Source: Streptomyces zaomyceticus (GTDB lineage Bacteria; Actinomycetota; Actinomycetes; Streptomycetales; Streptomycetaceae). Taken from it: a stretch of DNA of 64,000 nt. A model generated the notes under the pieces. It was not told where the DNA came from. It saw nothing but the letters and a program-made list of their open reading frames with translations, and made no database searches. The position numbers were made by a program, and so were the translations under genes. Positions 7,569-15,918 of the stretch are shown one piece after another (position 1 is the stretch's first letter; each line of letters opens with the position of its first letter). The stretch spans positions 62,001-126,000 of the forward strand of contig NZ_BNBZ01000014.1 in the NCBI RefSeq assembly GCF_014656215.1, written 5' to 3'.

Positions 7569-8435
7569 TCACTTGCGGTTGTAGAGCCGCATGGTGACCG
7601 CGCCGAAGACGACCACGAGCACCGCCGACCAGCCGAGTGTCCAGGCGATGGCCGCGGCCGGCCAGTTGCCCGCCATCAGTTCCCGCACCGCCGTCGCCAG
7701 ATGGGTCACGGGGTTGTTGTTGACGAAGGCCTGGAGCCAGCCCGGCATCGTCCTCGGGTCGACGAAGACGTTGGACAGGAACGTCAGCGGGAAGATCACC
7801 ATCATCGACACGCCCATGACGGACTTCTCGCTGCGCAGCAGCAGACCGAACATGGTCCAGATCCACGAGAACGAGAACGAGAACACCAGCAGCAGCACGA
7901 CCCCGAGCAGCACGCCCACGGCCCCGCCGGCCGCCCGGTAGCCGATGATCATGCCGACGGTCAGCATCACGGCGGAGGCGATCAGATAGCGCACGACGTC
8001 ACCGAGGAGATAGCCGACCATCGGCGCGGGCCGCCAGATCGGCAGCGTGCGGAAGCGGTCGAAGACGCCCTTCTCGATGTCGGTGTTGACCGAGACCCCC
8101 GTGTACATCGTGATCATCACGACGCTCATCACGAGGATGCCCGGCAGCAGGAACTGGATGTACGAGGAGACCGAGCCGGCCAGCGCGCCCCCGAAGAGGT
8201 ACGTGTACATCAGCACCATCATGATCGGGAACGCCGTCACGTCGAACAGCTGCTCCGGCACGTGCTTGATCTTCAGCATGGCCCGCCAGCCGAAGGTCAT
8301 CGAGGCGGACAGCGCGCCGGGGCGCGGCGGGCGGGAGTGCCCCACCAGCAGCGCCGCGAGTTCGTCCGCCTTCGGCGCGACGAAGTCGAGCGTGTCGGTC
8401 GTGCGGGTGTCCTTGCCGGTGGTGACGGTGCTCAT
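7569..8435 (-). CDS. ABC-2 type transporter permease (DrrB-like)
   Basis: 288 aa with about six hydrophobic helices and the ABC-2 motif region FLPGILVMSVVMITMYTGVSVNTDIEKGVFDRFRTLPIWRPAPMVG. It is the membrane half of a daunorubicin-resistance-type exporter; the cytosolic N-terminus (about 60 residues) precedes the first helix. It overlaps the ATPase gene by four bases. The substrate is unknown: drug or lipid export is usual for the family. Confidence 0.92.
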   Translation of the reverse strand: MSTVTTGKDTRTTDTLDFVAPKADELAALLVGHSRPPRPGALSASMTFGWRAMLKIKHVPEQLFDVTAFPIMMVLMYTYLFGGALAGSVSSYIQFLLPGILVMSVVMITMYTGVSVNTDIEKGVFDRFRTLPIWRPAPMVGYLLGDVVRYLIASAVMLTVGMIIGYRAAGGAVGVLLGVVLLLVFSFSFSWIWTMFGLLLRSEKSVMGVSMMVIFPLTFLSNVFVDPRTMPGWLQAFVNNNPVTHLATAVRELMAGNWPAAAIAWTLGWSAVLVVVFGAVTMRLYNRK

Positions 8436-9400
8436 TCCGCCGGTCCTTTCCTGTCCGTCAGCGCCAGGAACACCTCGTCGAGGCTGGGCTGGCCGAGCGC
8501 GAAGTTGTCGACCGTGATCCCGGCCCTCGACAGCTCCGCGAGCGCCCGTGCGGCCTGCTCGGCGGCGCCGAGGTCCGTTCCGTGGCCGTTGACGGTCGCG
8601 GTGAGCGCGACGGGGTCGGGTTCGAGCTGCACGGACGCGTTCAGGGCGCCCTTGAGGACCCGCTCGGCCTCCGGCCGCTGCTCCGGGTCCCGGAGCCGTA
8701 CGTGCACCGAACCCGAGCCGACGGAGGCCTTCAGCTCGCCCTTCGTGCCCTCCGCGATCACCTTCCCGTGGTCGATGACGGCGATCCGGGAGGCCAGCTG
8801 GTCCGCCTCGTCCAGGTACTGGGTGGTGAGCAGGACGGTGGTGCCCTGGGCGACCACCGCGCGGACGATGTCCCAGACCTGGTTGCGGCTGCGCGGGTCG
8901 AGTCCGGTGGTCGGTTCGTCGAGGAAGAGCAGGTCGGGGGTGTTGAGGATGGACGCGGCGATGTCGATACGGCGCCGCATGCCGCCCGAGTAGTTCTTGA
9001 TCTGCTTGTCGGCGGCCTCCGCGAGCCCGAACGCGGCGAGCAGCTGCGCGGAGCGCTCGCGGGCGGCGGGCCGGGTGTGGCCGAGCAGCCGGCCGAGCAG
9101 GACGAGGTTCTCGGTGCCGGTCAGGTCCTCGTCGACGGAGGCGTACTGGCCGGTGAGGCTCACCCTGCCGCGCACGGTGTCGGCGTCCTTGACGACGTCC
9201 CTGCCGAAGACGCTGGCCCGGCCGCCGTCGGGGCGGAGCAGGGTGGCGAGCATCTTGACGGCGGTGGTCTTTCCGGCGCCGTTGGGACCGAGGACGCCGT
9301 AGACGGTCCCGGCGGGGACGCGCAGGTCGATGCCGTCGACGGCACGGTTGGTGCCGAAGACCTTGACCAGGCCCTCGGTCTCGATGGCGAGGTCGGTCAT
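8432..9400 (-). CDS. ABC transporter ATP-binding protein (DrrA-like)
   Basis: 322 aa. It has Walker A GPNGAGKTTAVKML, signature YSGGMRRRIDIAASI, Walker B LLFLDEPTTGLDPRSR, and the switch-His region replaced by TTQYLDEADQL as in DrrA-type daunorubicin exporters. A C-terminal domain (GSGSVHVRLRDPE onward) ends with FALGQPSLDEVFLALT, the DrrA regulatory motif. The ATG at 9400 follows GGAGGAG, so the long upstream extension of the frame is not coding. It pairs with the permease through an ATGA overlap. No adjacent regulator is recognised, though MerR-PP2C lies one gene away. Confidence 0.93.
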   Translation of the reverse strand: MTDLAIETEGLVKVFGTNRAVDGIDLRVPAGTVYGVLGPNGAGKTTAVKMLATLLRPDGGRASVFGRDVVKDADTVRGRVSLTGQYASVDEDLTGTENLVLLGRLLGHTRPAARERSAQLLAAFGLAEAADKQIKNYSGGMRRRIDIAASILNTPDLLFLDEPTTGLDPRSRNQVWDIVRAVVAQGTTVLLTTQYLDEADQLASRIAVIDHGKVIAEGTKGELKASVGSGSVHVRLRDPEQRPEAERVLKGALNASVQLEPDPVALTATVNGHGTDLGAAEQAARALAELSRAGITVDNFALGQPSLDEVFLALTDRKGPAE

Positions 9401-9500
9401 ACCGTGTCTCCTCCAGGAGAAGCGGGCACTCCCACCCAGTCTCCGTCGCCCGGCGCGGTACCGCCAGACCGGAGGAACCACGGGCCCGGCCGGAGAGGCG

Positions 9501-9539
9501 GGACCGGCCGGAGGGACCGGCCGGAGGGACCGGCGGGCC
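9501..9539. repeat. 13-bp tandem repeat in intergenic region
   Basis: Two exact copies of GGACCGGCCGGAG followed by a degenerate third, in the 237-base gap between the ABC ATPase and the membrane protein at 9638. The rest of the gap is GC-rich with no obvious element except the ATPase ribosome-binding site. Confidence 0.6.
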
Positions 9540-9637
9540 GCCCTTCCCCGGGCGGATCCCGTCTCCCCCGCCCGGCGGAGGCGGACCGGCCGCCCGGGCG
9601 ACGCCCGGTGCCCGGTCCCGGCGGGACGCTGGGACAC

Positions 9638-10213
9638 ATGATGAGAATCAAGGCCCTGCCGGACGTGCCCCGTTGGGCCGTCCTCGCCGCCCACGCCGTC
9701 CCCCTGATCGTCCTCCCGTCAGGGCTGTGGCGCCTCGCGCTCGTCGCCGGTCTCCCGGTCACGCAGGACGCCGAGCTCGGCACGATGGGCGTGGGGGAGT
9801 CGGTCTACGTGGTCTCCCTCAGCGTCGTGTCCGAGCTGCTGGCCTTCCTCACCCTGGGGCTGGTCCGGGCCTGGGGCGAGGTCTTCCCCCGCTGGATGCC
9901 GTTCCTCGGCGGGCGCCGGGTGAACCCGGCCGCCGCGACGGGCGCGGCCCTGGCCGGGGCGGCCGGGCTGTGCGCGATCGCCGGGTGGGGCGTGTACGCC
10001 TCGTACGCGGACCTGGGACCCGGCATCCCCGCCACCGCGACGCAGGACGCCCTGCTGATCGCCTGCTACGCGCCGCTCCTGGCCTGGCCGGTGCTGCTCA
10101 CCGCCGTGGCGGTCGCCTATCGCAGGCGCCGCCGCGACGGCGGGAGGGGTCCTGCCGGGGGCGGGCCCCGTCAGTACGGCGCGGGCCGTCCGGCCGCGTC
10201 CTCGTGGGTGTAG
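9638..10213 (+). CDS. Hypothetical membrane protein, 191 aa
   Basis: Four predicted hydrophobic segments: WAVLAAHAVPLIVLPSGLWRLALVAGL, ESVYVVSLSVVSELLAFLTLGL, PAAATGAALAGAAGLCAIAGWGVYA and ALLIACYAPLLAWPVLLTAVAVAY. A basic, Gly/Arg-rich tail follows. The family is not recognised; similar small four-helix proteins are common in Streptomyces. Two ATG codons are adjacent (9638 and 9641); spacing does not decide between them. The last 43 bases overlap the 3' end of the convergent gene at 10171. Confidence 0.75.
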   Translation: MMRIKALPDVPRWAVLAAHAVPLIVLPSGLWRLALVAGLPVTQDAELGTMGVGESVYVVSLSVVSELLAFLTLGLVRAWGEVFPRWMPFLGGRRVNPAAATGAALAGAAGLCAIAGWGVYASYADLGPGIPATATQDALLIACYAPLLAWPVLLTAVAVAYRRRRRDGGRGPAGGGPRQYGAGRPAASSWV

Positions 10214-10575
10214 AAGAGGTAGTAGGCGGCGGCGCCGTTGAGCGCCCCGAAGGCCAGTCCGAGTCCGCTGGACGACAGGATGCTCGCGCCCGACAGGCTG
10301 TAGAGGAAGCCGACCGCGATGCCCGTCAGGGCTGCCCAGGCGGCGGCCCGTGCCTCACGGAACAGGGCGTGGCCGTAGCGCCGGAGGACGTAGATCCCGC
10401 CGGCGAGCACAATGGCCGAGATCAGCCCGAGCCACAGCTGGCCGAGGGTCGTGGGACCGCCTTGGCGCGCGACGGTGGCCGCGTAGAGGCCGTACAGGAC
10501 GCCGATCACGATCGGGGTGGCCAGGCCGTGGGTGCTGAACGGCTTCCGGACGGGTATCGCTGCGTGTGCGGCCAT
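10171..10575 (-). CDS. Hypothetical small membrane protein, 134 aa
   Basis: Four hydrophobic helices (TPIVIGVLYGLYAATVA, LGQLWLGLISAIVLAGGIYVL, AWAALTGIAVGFLYSLSG, LGLAFGALNGAAAYYLFY) with short loops and a soluble N-terminus. Function is unknown. The ATG at 10575 is preceded by AAGGAG at about eight bases, which rules out the longer frame starting at 10653. Its 3' end overlaps the convergent membrane gene by 43 bases. Confidence 0.78.
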   Translation of the reverse strand: MAAHAAIPVRKPFSTHGLATPIVIGVLYGLYAATVARQGGPTTLGQLWLGLISAIVLAGGIYVLRRYGHALFREARAAAWAALTGIAVGFLYSLSGASILSSSGLGLAFGALNGAAAYYLFYTHEDAAGRPAPY

Positions 10576-10690
10576 GGCAGGAGCTCCTTCGTCTCTCGCC
10601 CCCCTGCTGCTTCCCGCACCCTCCAGGGCACACCCGCGCCCGGCGCCCCGCAAGTGGATCAGGCGGGCGGGCCGGGCGGTGGGCGGTGGA

Positions 10691-11182
10691 TCAGGCGGCG
10701 GGCCGTACCGCGACCGCGTCGATCTCGAAGAGCATCCCCGGCAGGGCGAGCGCCGCGACCCCGCTGAGGGTCTGGGCGGGCAGCCGCTCGCCGAAGTGGG
10801 CGTGCAGGGCCTTGCCGAGGACCTCCAGCCGGGCCATGTCGTGCTCGACGACGTACGTGCCGAGCCGGACGACGTTCCGCAGGCCGAGGCCGACGCCTTC
10901 GAGGGCGAGCCGCAGGTTGGTGAGGGAGAGCTCGACCTGGGCGGCGAACTCGCCGGGGACGGGGGCGCCGGTGGCGTCGGAGGCGTACTGGCCGCCGATG
11001 AAGACGAGCTCGCCGGGCGCGGAGACGGCGTGGCTGTAGCCGAAGGGGGTGGGGTCGTGGAGGGTGCCGGGGTTGGTGATGACCCGCTGGTCGGCGGCGG
11101 GGCTCCCGGCGGCCGGGGTGGAGGTCTCGACGGCGGTGGCGGCGGAGGTCTCGGCGGCGGCGGTGGTCGGCTGGGCGGTCAT
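10691..11182 (-). CDS. RidA (YjgF/YER057c/UK114) family protein
   Basis: 163 aa. An Ala/Thr-rich N-terminal extension of about 30 residues precedes a RidA domain: NPGTLHDPTPFGYSHAV, VFIGGQYASDATG, QVELSLTNLRLALEGVG, VVRLGTYVVEHDM and the C-terminal PGMLFEIDAVAV. RidA proteins hydrolyse reactive enamine/imine intermediates. The Arg usually found near the end (IEIEAVA preceded by an R) is not clearly placed here, so this may be a RidA-like paralogue with another role. It overlaps the MFS gene by four bases and is the last gene of the Rrf2-MFS-RidA set. Confidence 0.9.
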   Translation of the reverse strand: MTAQPTTAAAETSAATAVETSTPAAGSPAADQRVITNPGTLHDPTPFGYSHAVSAPGELVFIGGQYASDATGAPVPGEFAAQVELSLTNLRLALEGVGLGLRNVVRLGTYVVEHDMARLEVLGKALHAHFGERLPAQTLSGVAALALPGMLFEIDAVAVRPAA

Positions 11183-12513
11183 GACTGATCGTTCCTTCCG
11201 GAGAGTGCGGCCACCGGGCAGGCGGCCAGCGTGAGCGCGGCGCCCGCGAGGAGCACCGCGGTGAGGGAGTACGCGTCGGCCAGCAGCCCGCCGAGGAGGG
11301 CGCCGAGCGCGATCGCGAGGCAGAAGACGCTGACGTTGAGGCCGGTGGCGGTCTCCACGTCGTCGGGGGCGGCGGCCATGAACCAGGACTGCAGCGCGAC
11401 CGGGACCCCGCCGTAGGCGAGCCCCCAGAGCAGCAGCAGTACGGCGCCGGTGGCGGCCGAGTCGCCCAGCAGGAAGCCGGCGAGGAGGACGGCGCCGAGC
11501 GCGACGGCGAGGACCGCGAGCGTGCGGCCCGGGGAACGGGCCGCCCGGGGGCCGGCCAGGAAGTTGCCGGCGACACCCGCGACGCCGTAGCCGAGGAGCA
11601 GGGCGCCGAGCAGCGAGCCGGAGATCCCGGAGTGATCGGTGAGCAGCGGGCGGACGAAGGAGTAGGCGAGGAAGTGGCCGGTGACGAGGGCGAGGGTGAG
11701 CAGGAGACCGGCCCGGACGCGCCGGTTGCGGCGGGGCATTGCGAGGAGGGCCGCCGGACCCGTACGGGAGCGCGTCCCGGCTCCCCCGTCCGCTCCGGAT
11801 CCCGCTCCGGATCCCGCTTCCGCTCCCGCCCCGGATCCGCCCCCGGTTCCCGTGCCCGGCAGGCGGGGGAGCAGGGCCCGGAGCGCCGCCGCCGCGAGCA
11901 GGGCGAGGACTCCGGTGGCGGCGAACGCCCAGCGCCAGCCCATCCGTTCGGTCAGCAGGGTGCCGGCGGGGACCCCGATGACCGAGGCGGCCGAGACGCC
12001 GCCGAAGATCACGGCGGTGGCCCGTCCCACGGCCCCGGCGGGCACGAGCCGGGGTGCGAGGCCGCCCGCGAGCGCCCAGAAGCCGCCGATCGCGATGCCG
12101 AGCAGCACCCGGGCGGCGAGGACGGTCCCGAGGTGTCCGGCGAGGGCGGACACCAGGTGGGCGACGGCGGCGAGGAGCAGGAGTGCGACGAGGAGCGCCC
12201 GGCGGTCGGCGCCGGCCGCGCGGGCGGTGACGAGCGGTGCGGCGAGGGCGGCGACGAGGCCGGGCACGGTCACCATGAGGGCTGCCGCGCCCTCGGAGAC
12301 GGAGAGGTCGGCGGCGGCCGGTGTGAGCAGTCCGACCGGCAGCAGTTCGGCGGTCATGACGGTGAAGACGCCGAGTGCGACGGCGGCGACGGCGCGGTGT
12401 CCGTTCCCCGCGTCCGGCACGCTCTCCCGTCGGCCCCCGTCGTTCTCGCGGCGGCCTCCGTCGCTCTCCCGTCGGCCGCTCTTCCGACCCTTCGCTAACT
12501 GGACATCAGACAT
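11179..12513 (-). CDS. MFS transporter (DHA1 drug/metabolite efflux type)
   Basis: 444 aa with 12 predicted helices in two halves. A central loop of about 40 residues is made of Gly/Ala/Ser repeats. The N-terminal half carries VALGVFTVMTAELLPVGLLTPAAADL and an RVLLGIAIGGFWALAGGLAPRLVP segment characteristic of AraJ-like DHA1 pumps. The first 35 residues are a charged imperfect repeat (RRESDGG, RRENDGG). A GTG at 12420 with GGGAG upstream is an alternative start that would drop this extension and also move the start clear of the operator at 12499-12517. It couples to the RidA gene by an ATGA overlap. The likely regulator is the Rrf2 protein encoded 50 bases upstream. Confidence 0.9.
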   Translation of the reverse strand: MSDVQLAKGRKSGRRESDGGRRENDGGRRESVPDAGNGHRAVAAVALGVFTVMTAELLPVGLLTPAAADLSVSEGAAALMVTVPGLVAALAAPLVTARAAGADRRALLVALLLLAAVAHLVSALAGHLGTVLAARVLLGIAIGGFWALAGGLAPRLVPAGAVGRATAVIFGGVSAASVIGVPAGTLLTERMGWRWAFAATGVLALLAAAALRALLPRLPGTGTGGGSGAGAEAGSGAGSGADGGAGTRSRTGPAALLAMPRRNRRVRAGLLLTLALVTGHFLAYSFVRPLLTDHSGISGSLLGALLLGYGVAGVAGNFLAGPRAARSPGRTLAVLAVALGAVLLAGFLLGDSAATGAVLLLLWGLAYGGVPVALQSWFMAAAPDDVETATGLNVSVFCLAIALGALLGGLLADAYSLTAVLLAGAALTLAACPVAALSGRNDQS

Positions 12514-12517
12514 CCAG
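12499..12517. promoter_or_regulatory. Rrf2-type operator copy 1 (CTGGA-N9-TCCAG)
   Basis: Inverted repeat CTGGA-N9-TCCAG followed by AATA, spanning the annotated ATG of the MFS gene. An identical arrangement, again followed by AATA, lies just before the Rrf2 gene (13047-13065). Two matches of this kind flanking a regulator gene point to its binding site. Confidence 0.65.
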
Positions 12518-12563
12518 AATATCCCCCTTCAGAAGCCCTCCCCGTGCGGTGAGGGCGGCCGTG

Positions 12564-13043
12564 TCAGACGTTGGCGAACCAGCGGCGGATCCGTTCGGGC
12601 GCGGCCGGCGCCTGGACCTCGGCCCGCTCCCGGACGTCGGCCAGGGTCTGGGCCATGAGCTCCATGCGCCAGGCGAGCTCGGCCCGGGCCATGGCCCCGG
12701 CGATGGCACACTCGGCGGCGTACGTCTCCGGCGCCCCCGCGCCGGGGCCCTGCTGCCGGATCTCGGTGCAGCGAAAGGCCTCGCCGGGGCCCTCGATCGC
12801 GGCGACGACATCCATGAGCGTGATGCGGTCCAGGGTGCGCGCCAGCCGGAAGCCGCCCTTGGGTCCGGAGACCGAGGTGACGATCCCGGCACGGGCGAGC
12901 GCCTGGAGCTGCTTGTTGAGATAGGCGGGGGGCAGCTCGTGATAGGCCGCGAGGCGCGCGGCGGTCACCGCCCGCTCGGGCCCGATCCAGGCCAGGTTCA
13001 GGCAGCTGTGCAGTGCCCATTCCACGCCGTCGCTCATCTTCAT
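12564..13043 (-). CDS. Rrf2 family transcriptional regulator
   Basis: 159 aa. The winged helix is at the N-terminus (MSDGVEWALHSCLNLAW, VTAARLAAYHELPPAYLNKQLQALARAGIVTSVSGPKGGFRLAR) and a dimerisation helix is at the C-terminus. Iron-sulfur members have three conserved Cys in the central loop. Here only two are in that region (FRCTEIRQ and AAECAIA), plus one at SC near residue 12, so a classic NsrR/IscR cluster is not assured. The ATG at 13043 is used because the open frame upstream (to 13103) runs through the operator. It probably represses itself and the MFS-RidA genes. Confidence 0.9.
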   Translation of the reverse strand: MKMSDGVEWALHSCLNLAWIGPERAVTAARLAAYHELPPAYLNKQLQALARAGIVTSVSGPKGGFRLARTLDRITLMDVVAAIEGPGEAFRCTEIRQQGPGAGAPETYAAECAIAGAMARAELAWRMELMAQTLADVRERAEVQAPAAPERIRRWFANV

Positions 13044-13046
13044 AAC

Positions 13047-13065
13047 CTGGACTCTACATATCCAG
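13047..13065. promoter_or_regulatory. Rrf2-type operator copy 2 (CTGGA-N9-TCCAG)
   Basis: Same 19-bp inverted repeat as at 12499-12517 with the same AATA extension, starting three bases upstream of the Rrf2 start codon. The position suggests autoregulation by promoter or early-elongation block. Confidence 0.65.
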
Positions 13066-13246
13066 AATAGAGCAGACAAGTGACCGGATGAGACCCCTGT
13101 CACACGCCCGTGACATGACCACGAAAGTCCCGTCGCACAAGATCCGTAACTTTGTTCTCACAGCCCGCCGAACCTCCAACGGCCCCACCCGAACGAGCAG
13201 ACGGCATGCGGCTCTCCTCTTCCACACCTGCCTTCCAGGAGTCGTC

Positions 13247-14401
13247 ATGCGCACCGCCCTCCGCACCGCCATCACCACCGCCGCCCTCGCCGGCGCGGTC
13301 CTCGCCCCGGCCTCCGGCGCCTTCGCCGCGACGCAGCCGGCCCCGGCCGCGACCCCCGCGGCGACGGGGACCCCCGTCGCCGCGGCCACCAGCGGGGCGC
13401 CCACCGCCAAGACGCCCGCCGGCGGGGCGCCGAAGGCCGAGAGCACCAAGGCCCCGGCGACGGAGACCACCACGCCGTCCAAGGACCGGGCCAAGGGCGA
13501 GGACGAGGGCAAGGGCAAGGACCAGGGCAGGGACGAGGCCGGCGGCACCGGGAACGGGGAGCTCGGCGAGCAGGGACCGGAGGTCACGGCCGGTGAGAGC
13601 CTCGGCCGCCGCCCGCTCGCCGACGGCGGCTACGCCGAGCTCTACCGCAAGAGCGAGGGCGTCTACCTCGCCGACCTCCACTCCCCCCGGGGCGAGGTCA
13701 CGGGCCGTCTGAAGGCCGACGGCAGCGGCGCGGGCGACCAGTTCGGCACCGTCTTCGTCATCCTGGAGGCCGACGGCACCATCGCCTCGTGGCGCAACCC
13801 CCAGCCGGGCGGCGGCGACTTCAGCGAGGTCCGTGAGGGTTGCTCGGTGACCCGGTACGCCGCCGCTCCCTTCGAGGGCGTGTCCATGGCCCTGACGAAC
13901 AGCCCCAAGGGCCCCGTCGCCAAGCTCAGCCAGAACGGCAAGGTCATCGCGGTCCTCGACCGCGCCCACGACACGGCCCTCTACGGCGGCGCCCGCATCA
14001 AGGGCCTGCTCGACCCGGCTCCGGAGCTGCCCATGCTCCAGATGCGGGTGCACGGCGGCCCGATCCCGTGGGACGGCCTGCGCTTCCCGGCGGTCCCGAA
14101 GGGCTGCGGCACCGGCTCGGACACCGGCTCGGGTACGGGCACGGGCTCGGGCTCGGGTACGGGCACCGGCACCGGCACCGGCACCGGTCAGGGCGGCACG
14201 GCACAGCACGCGACCCAGACCGGGGAGCAGGCGGCCACCGCCCCGCAGACCTCCGTCGTGCCCAAGGGCTCCGTCGCCGCCGGTGTCGAGCCGGTCGCCG
14301 CCGACCACACCCTCGCCTTCGCGGGCGGCGCCGCCCTGGCGGGCGCGGGCGCGGCCGGTGTCGCCCTGGCCCTGTTCCGCCGTCGCGGAATCGCCGCCTG
14401 A
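13247..14401 (+). CDS. Exported surface protein with C-terminal membrane anchor
   Basis: 384 aa. Signal peptide at residues 1-27 (MRTALRTAITTAALAGAVLA...GAFAA). Then a Pro/Ala/Thr- then Lys/Asp/Glu-rich low-complexity region to about 105, a folded domain of about 180 residues (LADGGYAELYRKSEGVYLADLHSP...GLRFPAVPKGCG), and a Gly-Thr-Ser repeat stalk. It ends in one hydrophobic helix followed by FRRRGIAA. The layout is that of a wall-spanning anchored protein, although no LPXTG or LAXTG sortase motif is visible. AGGAG lies seven bases before the ATG. The function of the folded domain is not recognised. A perfect 12-bp hairpin follows. Confidence 0.82.
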   Translation: MRTALRTAITTAALAGAVLAPASGAFAATQPAPAATPAATGTPVAAATSGAPTAKTPAGGAPKAESTKAPATETTTPSKDRAKGEDEGKGKDQGRDEAGGTGNGELGEQGPEVTAGESLGRRPLADGGYAELYRKSEGVYLADLHSPRGEVTGRLKADGSGAGDQFGTVFVILEADGTIASWRNPQPGGGDFSEVREGCSVTRYAAAPFEGVSMALTNSPKGPVAKLSQNGKVIAVLDRAHDTALYGGARIKGLLDPAPELPMLQMRVHGGPIPWDGLRFPAVPKGCGTGSDTGSGTGTGSGSGTGTGTGTGTGQGGTAQHATQTGEQAATAPQTSVVPKGSVAAGVEPVAADHTLAFAGGAALAGAGAAGVALALFRRRGIAA

Positions 14402-14449
14402 CCCCGTACCGGGGCGCGGGCCGCACGCCCACGCCCCGGACCACGGACC

Positions 14450-14479
14450 GGTGCCCCGCCCTTCCCCGGGCGGGGCACC
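14450..14479. terminator. Bidirectional terminator hairpin
   Basis: Perfect 12-bp stem (GGTGCCCCGCCC with its complement) and 6-base loop, between the convergent surface-protein and MocR genes. Confidence 0.85.
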
Positions 14480-14485
14480 TCGCGT

Positions 14486-15844
14486 TCACGCCCTGTCGGC
14501 GCCACCCGCCCCGGCCGGCCCGGCCGCCGCGAGGGCCGCGAGCCGGGACAGGGCCTCGTCGAGCACCGCGCGCGGGGGTGAGGCGAGCCCGACCCGGATC
14601 GCGTCCGGGGCCGTTCCCGTACCCACCGCGAAGGCACTGCCCGGGGTGACCGCCACGCCCGCGCGTTCGGCGGCGGCGGCCGTGAAGGTCTCCGCCCGCC
14701 AGGGCGCGGGCAGCTCCCACCAGCAGTAGTACGCGTGCGGGGAGGTCCGCAGGACGTGCCCGGCGAGCCGCCGCCCGACCAGGGCGTGCCGGGCCGCGGT
14801 GTCCGCCCGCTTGGCCGCGACCGCCTCGGCGACCGTGCCGTCCCCGGTCCAGCGGGTGGCGGCGGCGAGCGCGAGACCGCCCGCCGTCCAGGCGCCGGAG
14901 CGCAGGGCCTCCGCCACGGCCGCGCGCAGCCGTCCGGGCACCACCAGGTAGCCGACGGTCAGGCCGGGGGCGAGCCGCTTGGAGAGGCTGTCGACGAGAA
15001 GGACCCGTTCGGGGGCGTGCGCGGCGAGCGGGGCCGGCGCGGCCGGTGCGAGGAAGGCCCAGGTGGTGTCCTCGACGGCCGTCAGGTCCAGCCCGCGCAG
15101 AAGCTCGGCGAGCTCGGCCCTGCGCCCCTCCCCGGCGGTCGAGGAGAGCGGGTTGTGCAGGGTCGGCTGGAGGTAGACGGCGGACAGCGGCGCCGCCCGG
15201 TGGGCCGCCGCGAGCGCCTCCGGCCGTACCCCCTCGGCATCGAGACCGAGCGGGACGAGCCGGATGCCGAGCCGCTCGGCCACCGCCTTGACCAGGGGAT
15301 ACGTGAGGGCCTCGACGCCCAGTCGGCCGCCGGGCGGGACGAGTGAGGAGAGCGCGGCGGCGATGGCCTGCCGGCCGTTCCCGGCGAAGAGCACGCTCTC
15401 GGGGTCGGGTGCCCAGCCGGGCCGGGCGAGGACGGTCACCGCCGCGTCGCGGGCCTCCGGGGTGCCGGTCGCGGCGGCGGGCCGGGTCACGGCCTCGGCC
15501 AGCACGTCGGGCCGGGCGAGGGCCGCGAGCGCCCGTGCCATCAGCTCCGCCTGGCCGTCGAAGACGGGGTAGTTGAGCTGGAGGTCGACGGGTGCGGCGC
15601 CGGTCGCCTCGGCGAGCGCGGGCCCCGGCAGCGGGGGCGCCGCCCGGACGAAGGTGCCGCGCCCGACCTCCCCGACGACGAGACCCCGGCGGGCCAGCTC
15701 CCCGTAGACGCGGATCGCCGTCGAGTTGGCGATCGCGTGCCGGCGGGCGAAGACGCGCTGCGGCGGCAGCCGGTCACCGGGGCGCAGGCGCCCGTCGCGT
15801 ACGGCCGCCTCGACCCGGTCGGCGATCCTCCGGTACTCCTCCAC
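14486..15844 (-). CDS. MocR/GntR-type regulator with PLP aminotransferase domain
   Basis: 452 aa. GntR winged helix at residues 1-70 (YRRIADRVEAAVRDGRLRPGDRLPPQRVFARRHAIANSTAIRVYGEL), linker, then a fold-type I aminotransferase domain. The PLP lysine is in DSLSKRLAPGLTVGY at about residue 289, and other PLP contacts include NPLSSTAGE and VEDTTWAFLAP. MocR proteins sense PLP, amino acids or amines and bind paired direct repeats. Such repeats (ATTGCACCGAG twice, 23 bp apart) lie just upstream. The start is uncertain between GTG codons at 15844 and 15874. The frame extends to a TTG at 15934, but that would run across a repeat. The likely target is the divergent hydrolase gene. Confidence 0.88.
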   Translation of the reverse strand: MEEYRRIADRVEAAVRDGRLRPGDRLPPQRVFARRHAIANSTAIRVYGELARRGLVVGEVGRGTFVRAAPPLPGPALAEATGAAPVDLQLNYPVFDGQAELMARALAALARPDVLAEAVTRPAAATGTPEARDAAVTVLARPGWAPDPESVLFAGNGRQAIAAALSSLVPPGGRLGVEALTYPLVKAVAERLGIRLVPLGLDAEGVRPEALAAAHRAAPLSAVYLQPTLHNPLSSTAGEGRRAELAELLRGLDLTAVEDTTWAFLAPAAPAPLAAHAPERVLLVDSLSKRLAPGLTVGYLVVPGRLRAAVAEALRSGAWTAGGLALAAATRWTGDGTVAEAVAAKRADTAARHALVGRRLAGHVLRTSPHAYYCWWELPAPWRAETFTAAAAERAGVAVTPGSAFAVGTGTAPDAIRVGLASPPRAVLDEALSRLAALAAAGPAGAGGADRA

Positions 15845-15918
15845 GCTGCCCCGCCCCCGCTCGTCCCGCTCCACGCCGCTCCACGCCGCCCCACCGCTCC
15901 GTGGGCCGGCCCGCCTCG

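Noticed and set aside
13981..14200. Gly-Thr repeat region read as a separate gene on the minus strand
   Set aside because: It is the stalk of the surface protein; antisense reading gives only Pro/Val/Glu repeats.
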